IMG/VR virus record: IMGVR_UViG_3300032223_001169
Location: 1-38,949 of that record
Direction: 5' to 3' (one strand)
DNA from: a virus
DNA: 38,949 bases
How positions within the stretch are numbered: the stretch's first letter is position 1; every line of letters starts with the position of its first letter. A model generated the notes under the pieces. The model was not told where the DNA came from. It made no database searches and saw only the letters and a list, made by a program, of their open reading frames with translations. Below are positions 1 through 8,010 of this stretch, piece by piece. The translations under genes and the position numbers were made by a program.

Positions 1-189
1 CCCCAAAGAGGGGGGGTCCCCCTTCCTTTCCCCCCCTCCCCTTTAATGCGGGCAAAATTTTTTAAAAATTGGGGGTAAAACAGTTGGTGGTGGAGGGAAA
101 AGGGTAGGCAAGGGTCGGCTGAACCATTAGGGTGGGCAAAGGGTTGGATAGGTGACAATGCGCTGCACTAAGGTGTAGGGTGAAAAGCT
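1..189. other. Non-coding leader, low complexity
   Basis: No gene is visible here. The first 45 bases carry poly-G and poly-C tracts that can pair with each other. An AT-rich stretch follows at about 53-70 and then G/T-rich sequence up to the first start codon. A promoter could lie in the AT-rich patch, but no convincing -35/-10 pair can be named. The tracts could also be an assembly-edge effect. Confidence 0.4.
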
Positions 190-924
190 ATGGTGGATGA
201 CAAGGTTTACTGGAAGATGGTGGAGGCGTTCCGAGACAAGCCAGGGAACGTGAGGCATGTCGCGAAGATGGTGGGGGTGGATCGGGACACAGCGAGGAAG
301 GCGTGGCGGGAGGGGTGGCCACGGTTGAAGCGTGTACCGATTCAGGTATTGATTGAGAGGGAGATGGAGGAGGAGCAGGCTCTGAAGAGGACGCGGGAGA
401 TTGCGATCCGGACAGAGACTGAGGCGTTTGCGGCGGCGTTGAGGGGAGACGTTCGGCAGAACGCGTTGGAGGAGTACGAGAGGACCAGTCAGTACTTGAG
501 GGCGGCTACGGTGACGGCTACTTCGTCATTGGCTGAGTGCCACAAGTTGCAGGCTGTGGTGAGGGAGCTGATGGAGTTGGCCCCTCAGTTGGTGGCGAAG
601 GTGGTGGAGGGTGTGGACGACATGAGCCCTGCTGATGCTTTGAGGGCATTGGACAAGTTGGCGATGTTGGGGAAGCAGATCGCCTTGACGACCTATGCAG
701 CCACGCAGCAGGGGGCGAAGGTGGTGGAGGTGCAGAGGGCACGGAGTGCGGACTTGCAGCAGGCTGTGATCAGTGTGCAAGCGACTGCTGTGGAGCCGGT
801 GGACGCCCAGGAGGCTGCGCGGTTGGCGGCTGAGTTGGCAGAGGCGGCGCAGGAGGCGGCGGCTGCTGTAGAGGCTGGCCCACAGTTGAGTGTGTTCAAG
901 GGTGGGGCAGAGGGGGCTGAATGA
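190..924 (+). CDS. Putative terminase small subunit (DNA-binding)
   Basis: A 244-aa protein. Residues about 17-42 look like a helix-turn-helix (GNVRHVAKMVGVDRDTARKA), as in the recognition domain of phage small terminases. The rest is predicted long helices with an Ala/Glu-rich tail, suiting a ring-forming oligomer. Small terminases bind the packaging site and hand DNA to the large subunit. It overlaps the large terminase by four bases (ATGA), which implies translational coupling. The assignment rests on the N-terminal motif and position; sequence conservation in this family is poor. Codons are strongly G-ending (GTG, TTG, GCG), unlike the C-ending codons of the capsid and tail genes. Confidence 0.65.
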   Translation: MVDDKVYWKMVEAFRDKPGNVRHVAKMVGVDRDTARKAWREGWPRLKRVPIQVLIEREMEEEQALKRTREIAIRTETEAFAAALRGDVRQNALEEYERTSQYLRAATVTATSSLAECHKLQAVVRELMELAPQLVAKVVEGVDDMSPADALRALDKLAMLGKQIALTTYAATQQGAKVVEVQRARSADLQQAVISVQATAVEPVDAQEAARLAAELAEAAQEAAAAVEAGPQLSVFKGGAEGAE

Positions 925-2420
925 AGACAGCAGCTGCTTTATTGACCAAGGCGCCCAAGCCGGGGTTTCTGTCCTTGGAGGGGTCGGTTGCGGCGAAGTT
1001 GGCCAAGAAGCGGCTAGCTGAGATGGCGCAGACGAATGGGGCTGCGTTCAATGCCTATGTCTTGAGGGATGAGCAGACGGGAGAGCCATTGAGGCTGGCT
1101 CCCATGCACAGGAGTTGGCATCGGCTGATTGATCAGCAGCACCGGCTGAACATCATTGCCCATGTCGAGAGCGGAAAGACGGCGGCCTTATCGGTGGGAA
1201 GGACACTATACGAGTTGGGGAGGAATCCGAATACTCGTGTGGTGATCGTGTCGAACACGGTGGCGCAGGCTACGAAGATTGTGCGCTCCATTGCGGGCTA
1301 CCTAGAGAAGAGCACGGAGCTGAAGGATGTCTTTCCTGAGTTGAAGCAGGCGCACACGGGACCTTGGACGAATACGCAGCTGACGGTGAAGCGGAAGGGG
1401 AATCCGAAGGACCCCTCGGTGCAGGCTACGGGTGTGCATGGATCCATCGTCGGTGCGCGTATTGATCTGCTGATCCTGGACGACTTGCTGGACTACGAGA
1501 ACGCACGGACGCCTGGGCTGCGTGATGACCTGTGGGACTGGGTGCATTCGACGCTGTTTGGCCGGTTGACTGCCAATGCTCGGGTGATCTGCGTGGGAAA
1601 CGCCTATCACCGAGATGACTTCCTGCACCGGTTGGAGAGGAACTCCTACTGGCACACAGTGCGCTTTCCTGTGGTGTCCGAGGACGGTGTGCCCTCTTGG
1701 CCGGATCGGTGGCCGCTTGAGCGGATCTCTCAGAAGAGGGAGGAGCTTGGGCCAGTTGAGTTCGCACGGCAGATGCTCTGCAAGGCCCGAGATGATGCAG
1801 AGGCCCGGTTCAAGAGGGAATGGATTGATCTGGCGTTGCAGAGGGGAAGTGGCAGGCAGTTGCAGCACGCCATAGTGGCTCCTCCCCCTGGGTGCGCGAT
1901 CTATACCGGGGTCGACTTGGCTGTGCAGCAGCACGCCTCGGCTGACTTGACTGCGTTCACGACCATCATGGTGTACCCCAACGGGGATCGTGAGCTGATC
2001 AACGTGGAGAGCGCCAAGCTGGCTGGTCCTCAGATCATTGAGAGGATCCAGCTGCTGCATCGACGCTATCAGGGTGTGTTCTTTGTGGAAAACAACGCCT
2101 CACAGGACTTCCTGTTGCAGTTCCTGAAGGCATCCGCATCGAACATCCCTGTCAAGCCGTTTACGACAGGCAAGAACAAGGCACATCCCGAGTTCGGCGT
2201 TGAGTCGCTGGCGTCGGAGATGGCGACAGGGAAGTGGATCATTCCGAATAAGGATGGGCGCACTCACCCTGAAGTAGAAGCCTTGATCAATGAGATGCTG
2301 TACTACAACCCCAGGTCGCACACAGGCGACCGCCTCATGAGCTGCTGGTTTGCGCGAGAAGCGGCTCGTCAAGGAAACATTCGGGCCGAGATGGGCTACA
2401 TCCCGTCGTTGCGCCGTTAA
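921..2420 (+). CDS. terL: Terminase large subunit (packaging ATPase/nuclease)
   Basis: A 499-aa protein, normal length for the family. The N-terminal ATPase domain has a Walker A-like loop HVESGKTAAL (residues 81-90, K86), a Walker B strand LLILDDLLD (183-191) and a coupling motif ICVGNAYHRDD (223-233). The C-terminal RNase H-like nuclease has its expected acidic residues in YTGVDLAVQ (D332), FFVENNASQ (E390) and HTGDRLMS (D470). The enzyme docks on the portal, cuts concatemeric DNA and pumps it into the prohead using ATP. It starts inside the stop of the putative small subunit. The motifs and order make this one of the safest calls in the window. Confidence 0.95.
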   Translation: MKTAAALLTKAPKPGFLSLEGSVAAKLAKKRLAEMAQTNGAAFNAYVLRDEQTGEPLRLAPMHRSWHRLIDQQHRLNIIAHVESGKTAALSVGRTLYELGRNPNTRVVIVSNTVAQATKIVRSIAGYLEKSTELKDVFPELKQAHTGPWTNTQLTVKRKGNPKDPSVQATGVHGSIVGARIDLLILDDLLDYENARTPGLRDDLWDWVHSTLFGRLTANARVICVGNAYHRDDFLHRLERNSYWHTVRFPVVSEDGVPSWPDRWPLERISQKREELGPVEFARQMLCKARDDAEARFKREWIDLALQRGSGRQLQHAIVAPPPGCAIYTGVDLAVQQHASADLTAFTTIMVYPNGDRELINVESAKLAGPQIIERIQLLHRRYQGVFFVENNASQDFLLQFLKASASNIPVKPFTTGKNKAHPEFGVESLASEMATGKWIIPNKDGRTHPEVEALINEMLYYNPRSHTGDRLMSCWFAREAARQGNIRAEMGYIPSLRR

Positions 2421-2434
2421 CCATAGGAACTGTA

Positions 2435-2695
2435 ATGCCACGTCCGTCTAAGGAAGTGTATTTGACCGTGCCTACAGAGGCAGGTCCGTTTCGGTATGCG
2501 TGCGACAGGTGTGAGAGTCGTGAGGCATGTCGTTGGGGTATTGCTACGGTGGGCTACGGGGAGCGGGGACAGAAGAAGGAGCAGCGGGTGGGACTGTGCG
2601 ATCCATGCGCGGCGATGGTTGCGGCTCCTGGCTCTAGCCGATCTGCTTTGGGGGGGATGACGCACTCTATCGCAGGAAACGGCAGAAGAGGGTAA
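2435..2695 (+). CDS. Small cysteine-rich protein, possible zinc ribbon
   Basis: An 86-aa protein of unknown function. Two CxxC knuckles (CDRC near residue 24 and CDPC near residue 51), about 24 residues apart, could hold one zinc ion as in zinc-ribbon folds; C32 is a further cysteine. The start has an AGGAA sequence about 7 bases upstream. It sits between large terminase and portal, a place where phages often carry small accessory genes. No role can be inferred beyond possible nucleic-acid or protein binding. Confidence 0.6.
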   Translation: MPRPSKEVYLTVPTEAGPFRYACDRCESREACRWGIATVGYGERGQKKEQRVGLCDPCAAMVAAPGSSRSALGGMTHSIAGNGRRG

Positions 2696-2696
2696 G

Positions 2697-2963
2697 GTGC
2701 GCGCCATGGATGAATCAACCTTGCAAGAAGCCATTGATCACGACCGCGCCCAGAAGGCGCAGGACACCTACAAGGCAGATCCGATCCGGATAGCTGCTGC
2801 GAGCATTGAGAGTGCCGAGGTGGCTTGTCGAGGGGCGGTGGCGGGATTGGTGCTGTGCCGTCCGCCGGCATTGCCGGAATCGCGGAAGGCTGTGCAGTTG
2901 GCGATTGCTGCTTTGGAGCAGGCGCTGGTGCTGATGTCACTTGAGGAGCCGTTCAGTGTCTAA
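2697..2963 (+). CDS. Small helical protein of unknown function
   Basis: A protein of 88 aa if GTG 2697 is used, or 85 aa from ATG 2706. AGAGGG lies about 5 bases before the GTG and 14 before the ATG, so the GTG is slightly favoured. The sequence is Ala-rich and predicted helical, with no recognised motif. Its 3' end overlaps the portal start by 8 bases, so it is probably translationally coupled to the portal. Not recognised. Confidence 0.55.
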   Translation: MRAMDESTLQEAIDHDRAQKAQDTYKADPIRIAAASIESAEVACRGAVAGLVLCRPPALPESRKAVQLAIAALEQALVLMSLEEPFSV

Positions 2964-4611
2964 CATTCGACCCGACATGGCAAAGGCGCGGCAGCTTCAG
3001 GCAGGGCTGGCGCCGGGCATGATGGACAAGGTGGCGCGGCTGGGGATGAGTCCTCGGCAGCAGGAGCTGAACCGGCTCTGGTCGATCTATCGCGGCTCTC
3101 AGTACAGCGCCCGCAAGATTGACTGGGACGGAACGGAGCGGGCTGAAGGAATCGATGCAGAGGCGATTGCCTCGGCAGGGTTCCTGCCCCCTGGCTATTA
3201 CGACGCAGGCGCTACTTTTCCTGTGAAATTTCGCCGTCCCAGCACGCCCTATCACCTTCGCAAGGTCATTGTGGATCGTTTCACGGGGCTGCTGTTCAGC
3301 GACCGGAAGCACCCGATCTTGAGGGTGGAGGGCGACCCTGCGTCAGAGGACTACGTTCGGACGCTGGCCGAGGTGAGCCGGTTGTGGCCATCGATGATCA
3401 TGGCGCGGACCTATGGCGGGGCCATGGGAACGGTGGCTGTGGGCTTCCAGTTCCTTGATGGGCGCCCTGTGGTGGAGGTGCATGACCCTCGCTGGTGCGT
3501 TCCGACCTTTGAGGATCGTCATGCGCTGAAGCTGGCCTCCATTGAGAAGCGGTACATGTTTCCGGTGGATGAGCGGGACCCTGAGACAGGGGCCTGGGTT
3601 CAGCGGCCCTATTGGTACCGGCGGGTGATTGATCGCGAGAAGGACGTGCTGTTCGTGGCATGTCCCGTCTCGGATGAGGAGCCCGAGTGGCAGGTCGAGC
3701 GTGAGGTGGTGCATGGGTTCGGGTTCTGCCCGGTTGTCTGGGCTCAGAACATGCCGGTACAGGATGACATCGACGGCGATCCTGACTGCCTTGGCATTGA
3801 TGACATCTGCGATCAGATCGACGCGCTGCTCTCGCAGGCGAACATCGGGATCATTGCCTCCTGCGATCCGACGCTGAAGATCATCACGGACGCGGAGCTG
3901 GACAGCGTTAAGAAGGGGAACAGGAACGCGCTGAAGCTGCCGCAGGGTTCCTCGGCTGACTACATGGAGATCAACGGGGCCGGGCTGAAGCAGGCTCTGG
4001 ACATGGCCCAAGAGCTTCGGAAGATGGCTCTTGAGGTCGCCCAGTGCGTTCTGGACCATGCGAACGTCCAAGGCCGGACCGCTACTGAGGTTGAGCGCAT
4101 CTACTCCTCCATGCTGGCCAAGGCTGACATCCTGCGCGAGCAGTACGGCGAGCGGCTGGTGAAGCCCCTGCTGGAGATGATGGTTGCAGCTATTCGCATC
4201 CTTGAGACGCCGAAGGCTGTGGAAGGTGCCATCCTGCGGCAGGTCATCCAGCTCCCCAACAAGACGCGCAAGAACGCAGAGGGCGTGGTTGATCAGGCTG
4301 CTCGACGGCTGGGTGGTGGTGGTCAGCTGAACCTGAACTGGGGTCCCTACTTCCAGCCGACGCTGGAGGAAGCTATCCAGGCTACACAGGCAGCGGTCAT
4401 GGCCAAGTCGGGTGGGGTGCTGGACCAGGAGCACGCGGTGGCATTCTCGGCGCCGTTCTTCCTTGTCGAAGATGCCACCACCATGGCGGAAACGATCAAG
4501 TCCGAGCAGAAGGCCATGCTGGATCAGCAGGACGCGATGACGCTGAACCTGATGCAGCCCAACTCGCCCACGATGAACATTCCCAAGGCATCCTCGAAGT
4601 CGGAGGACTGA
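2956..4611 (+). CDS. Portal protein
   Basis: A 551-aa protein. The chosen start is GTG 2956, because GAGGAG ends about 7 bases upstream; an in-frame TTG at 2941 has no such site. Size, position straight after the terminase genes and an extended alpha/beta body fit a phage portal, the dodecameric ring at one head vertex through which DNA passes. The N-terminus has a region (LNRLWSIYRGSQYSARKIDW) typical of portals that begin with a helix and Tyr/Trp-rich loops. The middle contains DDICDQIDALLSQANIGI followed by a predicted long helix (about residues 345-385) that would be the stem/crown helix. No catalytic motif is expected. The call is inferred from context and general features. Confidence 0.85.
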   Translation: MSNIRPDMAKARQLQAGLAPGMMDKVARLGMSPRQQELNRLWSIYRGSQYSARKIDWDGTERAEGIDAEAIASAGFLPPGYYDAGATFPVKFRRPSTPYHLRKVIVDRFTGLLFSDRKHPILRVEGDPASEDYVRTLAEVSRLWPSMIMARTYGGAMGTVAVGFQFLDGRPVVEVHDPRWCVPTFEDRHALKLASIEKRYMFPVDERDPETGAWVQRPYWYRRVIDREKDVLFVACPVSDEEPEWQVEREVVHGFGFCPVVWAQNMPVQDDIDGDPDCLGIDDICDQIDALLSQANIGIIASCDPTLKIITDAELDSVKKGNRNALKLPQGSSADYMEINGAGLKQALDMAQELRKMALEVAQCVLDHANVQGRTATEVERIYSSMLAKADILREQYGERLVKPLLEMMVAAIRILETPKAVEGAILRQVIQLPNKTRKNAEGVVDQAARRLGGGGQLNLNWGPYFQPTLEEAIQATQAAVMAKSGGVLDQEHAVAFSAPFFLVEDATTMAETIKSEQKAMLDQQDAMTLNLMQPNSPTMNIPKASSKSED

Positions 4612-5069
4612 TGTTCATCGCAGTAGACTTCGACGGGGTGGTGGTGCGGAAGGATCGACCCTTCGCAGACACCACCACTCCCTTGCAGTTCATGCCTCAC
4701 GCCAAGGAAGGGCTGGAGAGCCTGAAGCGAGCAGGGCATGTAATACTTCTTTACAGTGCGAGGGCGAACAGGGCTTTACTGTTCACGCCTGAGTGGGACC
4801 CGCTGGTTCGTGCTGGAGTGCGGAGGCCGCATGAAGCTGCATGGGCACAGGGGCGAGAGCTTCACTGGGCGCGCTATCACCAGATGCTGAACTTTTGTGC
4901 TACCGAGCTGCCCGACGTGTTCGCTGCCATAGATGACGGACTACAAGGCAAGCCCTTGGCAGACCTGTTCATAGATGACCGCTCAGTAGAGTTCGGGTTT
5001 GGTGCCCACGGCTGGACCGACCTGATGACCATTTATGGTGCCGCTCCGCAGGCACCTTCGGAGAGTTGA
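4611..5069 (+). CDS. HAD-superfamily phosphatase-like protein
   Basis: A 152-aa protein with the HAD signatures in order: motif I VDFDGVVV (D6 nucleophile, D8 acid/base), motif II LLYSAR (S49), a possible motif III lysine (K114) and motif IV LFIDDRS (D122, D123, Mg2+ binding). It is a compact, capless or small-cap form. HAD enzymes transfer phosphate through an aspartyl-phosphate; in phages such domains occur as 3'-phosphatases of DNA/RNA ends and as nucleotide phosphatases. It begins on the last base of the portal stop codon (TGATG), so it is co-translated with head genes. The substrate is unknown. Confidence 0.75.
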   Translation: MFIAVDFDGVVVRKDRPFADTTTPLQFMPHAKEGLESLKRAGHVILLYSARANRALLFTPEWDPLVRAGVRRPHEAAWAQGRELHWARYHQMLNFCATELPDVFAAIDDGLQGKPLADLFIDDRSVEFGFGAHGWTDLMTIYGAAPQAPSES

Positions 5070-5527
5070 TGAGTGAGTCCAAGCTGATCCTGTCCCCCTA
5101 CGACACAACTCCTGCGCCGGCCAAGGACAAGGTGATCCACCGCCAGAAGTTCATGGGCGGGCAGATGACCCCCGAGGAGGCCCATCGGAAGTGGGGCATT
5201 GGACGCCGCTGCCAGTGTGGCGCTCCTGGAGCGGGACGCATCAAGGTGTTCATGCCCTTGGATGAGCTGCTGAAGCGGGCGCCCAACTTTGTGGCGATGG
5301 TGATGGCGTCGAACCCGGACGAGTCGGGAAAGCTGCCGACCGTGCGGTTCAAGGAGCACAGCGGCGACACCGAGGGCAAGGACTACATCAAGGCCAGCGA
5401 TGTCGTTTACTGCGAGAACTGCCGGGTAGAGGCTCGACTGGCAGCAGCCAAGGGAGCTCCGAGCTGGGCTGTGGTCGAGATTGATGACGGCAAGAAGGAC
5501 AAGATCAGCGTCGGATACGGAGATTAA
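5069..5527 (+). CDS. Cysteine-containing protein of unknown function
   Basis: A 152-aa protein from ATG 5069, which overlaps the previous stop as TGATG; a TTG one codon earlier is less likely. A pair RRCQCGAPG (residues about 46-54) and a second pair YCENCRVEA (about 112-120) could form a split zinc site. The segment between them is predicted alpha/beta. The gene lies in an operon-like run from portal to HNH. No family is recognised. Confidence 0.55.
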   Translation: MSESKLILSPYDTTPAPAKDKVIHRQKFMGGQMTPEEAHRKWGIGRRCQCGAPGAGRIKVFMPLDELLKRAPNFVAMVMASNPDESGKLPTVRFKEHSGDTEGKDYIKASDVVYCENCRVEARLAAAKGAPSWAVVEIDDGKKDKISVGYGD

Positions 5528-5530
5528 GCC

Positions 5531-5914
5531 ATGGGAGAGCAGGCAGCCCGCTACATGAGCTTCCGGCGCAAGCCTGAGAAGCCGATGCCCAGCAGCGATG
5601 CCAAGGCGCTGGAGCGCATCCAAGCTGAAGCTATTGAGCATGGAGCCACCCTGCACTCACAGGGCAGGGGCGGGCTGCCTCCTTCCATCGTGCTGGGTGT
5701 GTTCCGCCGAGATGGCTGGCACTGCCACAAGTGCGGCGGCAAGCAGGACTTGTCGATTCACCACAAGGCCGACATCCTGGCCTCCCCCTACCTGCGGAAG
5801 CTGCATCAGGTAGCCGGTCGAACGGACCCTAAGAACCTCGCCACCATCTGCCATCGCTGCCATGACTCCATCCACCAGCATGCTCGGGAGGAGGGCACCG
5901 AGGCGCCAGAATAA
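5531..5914 (+). CDS. HNH endonuclease, packaging-associated type
   Basis: A 127-aa protein with a complete HNH fold: a zinc knuckle CHKCGG (C65, C68), first-His region LSIHHKAD (H77, H78), the central Asn region KNLATIC (N102) and CHRCHDSIH (C107, C110, H111, H115). HNH proteins next to terminase and portal genes are known in several phage families to assist terminase cleavage, so this one is better read as a packaging partner than a free-standing homing enzyme. GGAG lies 8 bases upstream of the ATG. Base composition matches its neighbours, which also argues against recent insertion. Confidence 0.85.
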   Translation: MGEQAARYMSFRRKPEKPMPSSDAKALERIQAEAIEHGATLHSQGRGGLPPSIVLGVFRRDGWHCHKCGGKQDLSIHHKADILASPYLRKLHQVAGRTDPKNLATICHRCHDSIHQHAREEGTEAPE

Positions 5915-6024
5915 TCAAGATGCGCCGGACGCACAGTGCGCGTTTAACTGGACTGGTAGAGTGGGAGGCATCGTCAGTTTCGGGGTTGAGGCATCAGTGC
6001 AGGAAACGCTGGAAAACAGGGCGC

Positions 6025-6246
6025 AATAATCAAGCTGCGCTGCCTATAAGTACCCAGAGAGAAATACTCAGAGAGAGCTACGCTCTCTCCTCGTATTTGC
6101 GGCTTCTTGACGAAGCCGCGTAGCCAGTATAAGAAAAGAGGCTGGTGAAGAAATAATCAAGATGCGCTGCCTATAAGTACCCAGAAGAGATCTTCTCAGA
6201 GAGACCTTCGGTCTCTCCTCAAAGATGCCGATGCTAGCGCATCGGC
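6025..6246 (+). repeat. Two 95-base structured repeat units
   Basis: Unit 1 (6025-6119) and unit 2 (6152-6246) each begin with a 34-base block differing at one base (starts AATAATCAAG, ends TATAAGTACCCAGA). Both continue with hairpin 1 (GAGAGAGC-TAC-GCTCTCTC at 6071-6089; GAGAGACC-TTC-GGTCTCTC at 6199-6217) and hairpin 2 (8-bp stem 6099-6106/6112-6119; 8-bp stem 6227-6234/6239-6246). Both spans are exactly 95 bases. Hairpin 1 shows a G-C to C-G compensatory change between copies. The first 16 bases recur at 5910-5925 over the HNH stop codon. TATAAG inside the block could alternatively be a promoter -10 element. Confidence 0.8.
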
Positions 6247-6285
6247 GTTCATTTGGTAAGAAAGGCAGGAAGGGATGGGTCAAGG

Positions 6286-6373
6286 GTCCATCCACTCCAG
6301 CCTGAAGCGAAAGCGGGGCTGAGTTGGTCTGGACAGGAAGAGGTTGCGCCCCTCTCCACTCCAGCCTAAAGCG
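6286..6373 (+). repeat. 19-base direct repeat with flanking hairpins
   Basis: TCCACTCCAGCCTGAAGCG at 6291-6309 recurs at 6355-6373 with one mismatch. Around the first copy, GTCCA (6286-6290) can pair with TGGAC (6330-6334), enclosing a small hairpin with a GAAA loop (GCGAAAGC). Before the second copy, CTGGA (6329-6333) can pair with TCCAG (6360-6364) around an AGAGG/CCTCT hairpin. The two foldings partly compete. Confidence 0.6.
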
Positions 6374-6375
6374 CG

Positions 6376-6432
6376 GGCGCTCGGCGAATGGCGTTTGCTT
6401 GGCCGTAAACGGCCCGCCAAGCGCCGAGCGCC
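6376..6432 (+). ncRNA. Long-stem hairpin upstream of head gene
   Basis: GGCGCTCGGCG (6376-6386) pairs perfectly with CGCCGAGCGCC (6422-6432). The loop contains an inner hairpin GGCCG-TAAA-CGGCC and an alternative GCTTGGC/GCCAAGC pairing. It lies 43 bases before the AGGAG of the head morphogenesis gene and has no T-run, so a simple terminator is unlikely. Confidence 0.6.
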
Positions 6433-6487
6433 ACCTCGCCGCGGTCTGTACCCGTCCGACCCCACGAAACGCGCTCAGGAGCCGTTT

Positions 6488-7474
6488 ATGGCGCCCAAGG
6501 TAGATGCAGCCAAAGAGTTCCTGACTGAGATGCGGATTCACCGCGCTGCTCTGGACCGGCTATTGGACAAACGAGGCGTTGCGGTTCTGAAGCGCCTCTA
6601 CGACCAAGGCCAGGACCAGCTCGTGGCTGCGCTGTTCCAGATGGTGCGCGCCGAGCGGAAGGTTGAGCCGCTGAACATTTTTCAGTTGCGCCAGCTGATG
6701 GTGAAGGTTCGGGAGTCGCAGGCAAAGATCGCAGCCGACCTCGCCGCCAACCTTGAGCCGATCAGCCGCGAGGCGCAGGCAGAGGGCATCCGCCAGGTCG
6801 ACCGGACCATCACCAAGGCAGAGCGCCGGTTCGTTGGGGGGATCATCACCCTGCCGCTCCTTGAGGTCGCCACCTTCAACGGTTTGATCGACAAGCGCAC
6901 CGATGCCCTTCGCGAGGCCAATAGGCGGGCTATGGCGCGTTCGGGCACCAATCTGGTGTCTCGTATCGAGGAAGCCCTCACGGTGGCCGTAGCGGCCAAG
7001 GAAGAGCCCGTAGAAGCGATCACCAGAGTTCAGGACGTGATCGAGTCCGACTGGTGGCTAAGTGCGCGGGCTGTTCGCACCTCTGTGGCTGCCGCCTTCA
7101 ACTTCGGGCATACCGACTCGGTTGAGCTGGCATCCGAGGGTGTAACGGATCTTTACAAACGCTGGACTGAGCTTGTCGATGACGTTACAGGCCAGCCGCT
7201 GGACAACCGTGTGGGCAAAGACTCCATCGTGCTGCATGGGCAGGTGGCCAAGCCGCAAAACGTGTTCACGATGCCGCCTGATCCGAGATGCCACCAGTCT
7301 TGGTGGGGTCAGACATGGACGCAGAGCCCCAACCGGCCCAACGACCGCAGCGTGACCATGCCGTGGCGCCCTCAGTGGGGGATTCCCGGCTGGGAATGGA
7401 ACGGTTCATCTCGAGTGCCCATTACGGCCAGCCGCCCTCATGGTGTTCAATCAGTTGACGACGTGACAGAATAA
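6488..7474 (+). CDS. Head morphogenesis (minor head) protein
   Basis: A 328-aa protein. The start is ATG 6488, with AGGAG 7 bases upstream; the frame stays open upstream to 6344, but that part lies in structured non-coding repeats. The N-terminal two thirds are predicted helical (residues 1-190). The C-terminal part carries a Trp/Pro/Cys-rich region (RWTELVDDVTGQPLDNR, then PPDPRCHQSWWG and PNDRSVTMPWRP) laid out like the Mu gpF-type minor head domain found beside portals. Such proteins are injected or internal head proteins needed for prohead assembly. It sits between the portal block and the scaffold/capsid genes, as expected. Confidence 0.7.
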   Translation: MAPKVDAAKEFLTEMRIHRAALDRLLDKRGVAVLKRLYDQGQDQLVAALFQMVRAERKVEPLNIFQLRQLMVKVRESQAKIAADLAANLEPISREAQAEGIRQVDRTITKAERRFVGGIITLPLLEVATFNGLIDKRTDALREANRRAMARSGTNLVSRIEEALTVAVAAKEEPVEAITRVQDVIESDWWLSARAVRTSVAAAFNFGHTDSVELASEGVTDLYKRWTELVDDVTGQPLDNRVGKDSIVLHGQVAKPQNVFTMPPDPRCHQSWWGQTWTQSPNRPNDRSVTMPWRPQWGIPGWEWNGSSRVPITASRPHGVQSVDDVTE

Positions 7475-7523
7475 GCCATTCCGGCGTATTGTGCCGCCTG
7501 TTGACCGTATCGGAGACTTAGAC

Positions 7524-7967
7524 ATGGCCCGCCTGAACCCGCAGATCCTCAAGTCCTACATGGACCAGACCGAGGAAGACAACGACCTCGCCTCGCCCGA
7601 TGACGAGACTGATGGCGGCGATGACTATATGGAGGAGGCGGGCGAAGAGCTGGAGGAGTCTGGCGCCACTGGCGACTACGAAGGCTTCCTGAAGATGCTC
7701 TTCCAGAACGCAGGCGCCATCCAAGAGGCCGCAAGCAAGGTCTTCCTGTCCGTCATCGACCAGGAGCTGCCGGACGAGGCCAAGCAGGAAATTCAAGATG
7801 CGCTGGCTTCCATGCCCAAGGACCTGGTTAAGGGCATTAAGGCGCATCTGGCCGAGCTTGATCCTGACCAGCTGCATGATCTGGTCGAAGAACTGGAAGA
7901 GTCGGGCGCTATCGAGAACGACGCCAGCGTAGTTCCGTTCCTGTATTGGGCTGCACGGCTGTCCTAG
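7524..7967 (+). CDS. Acidic helical protein, unknown
   Basis: A 147-aa protein from ATG 7524, with GGAG about 9 bases upstream; an in-frame GTG at 7491 lacks a ribosome site. It is very acidic, with Asp/Glu clusters at about residues 15-50 and 100-140 (VEELEESGA, echoed by GEELEESGA), and predicted helical. Acidic helical proteins near scaffold genes may be assembly chaperones or internal head proteins. No family is recognised. Confidence 0.6.
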   Translation: MARLNPQILKSYMDQTEEDNDLASPDDETDGGDDYMEEAGEELEESGATGDYEGFLKMLFQNAGAIQEAASKVFLSVIDQELPDEAKQEIQDALASMPKDLVKGIKAHLAELDPDQLHDLVEELEESGAIENDASVVPFLYWAARLS

Positions 7968-8010
7968 CCTACTTGACGGAATCCCCTAGTACGGGGATGG
8001 TGGAGGAATC

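Larger units (their letters stand above)
5915..6487 (+). ncRNA. 573-base structured non-coding region
   Basis: No credible gene is present. The region holds two structured 95-base repeat units (6025-6119, 6152-6246), two copies of a 19-base repeat (6291-6309, 6355-6373) with nearby hairpins, and an 11-bp long-range stem (6376-6386 with 6422-6432). It precedes the head morphogenesis gene and ends at that gene's AGGAG site (6476-6480). It may be a structured leader, a processed RNA, or a set of promoter repeats. The transcribed strand is assumed to be + like all the genes. Confidence 0.6.

Noticed and set aside
5920-6123. A 67-codon open frame in the gap after the HNH gene
   Set aside because: It runs through structured repeats, has no ribosome site, and its product has no recognisable features.
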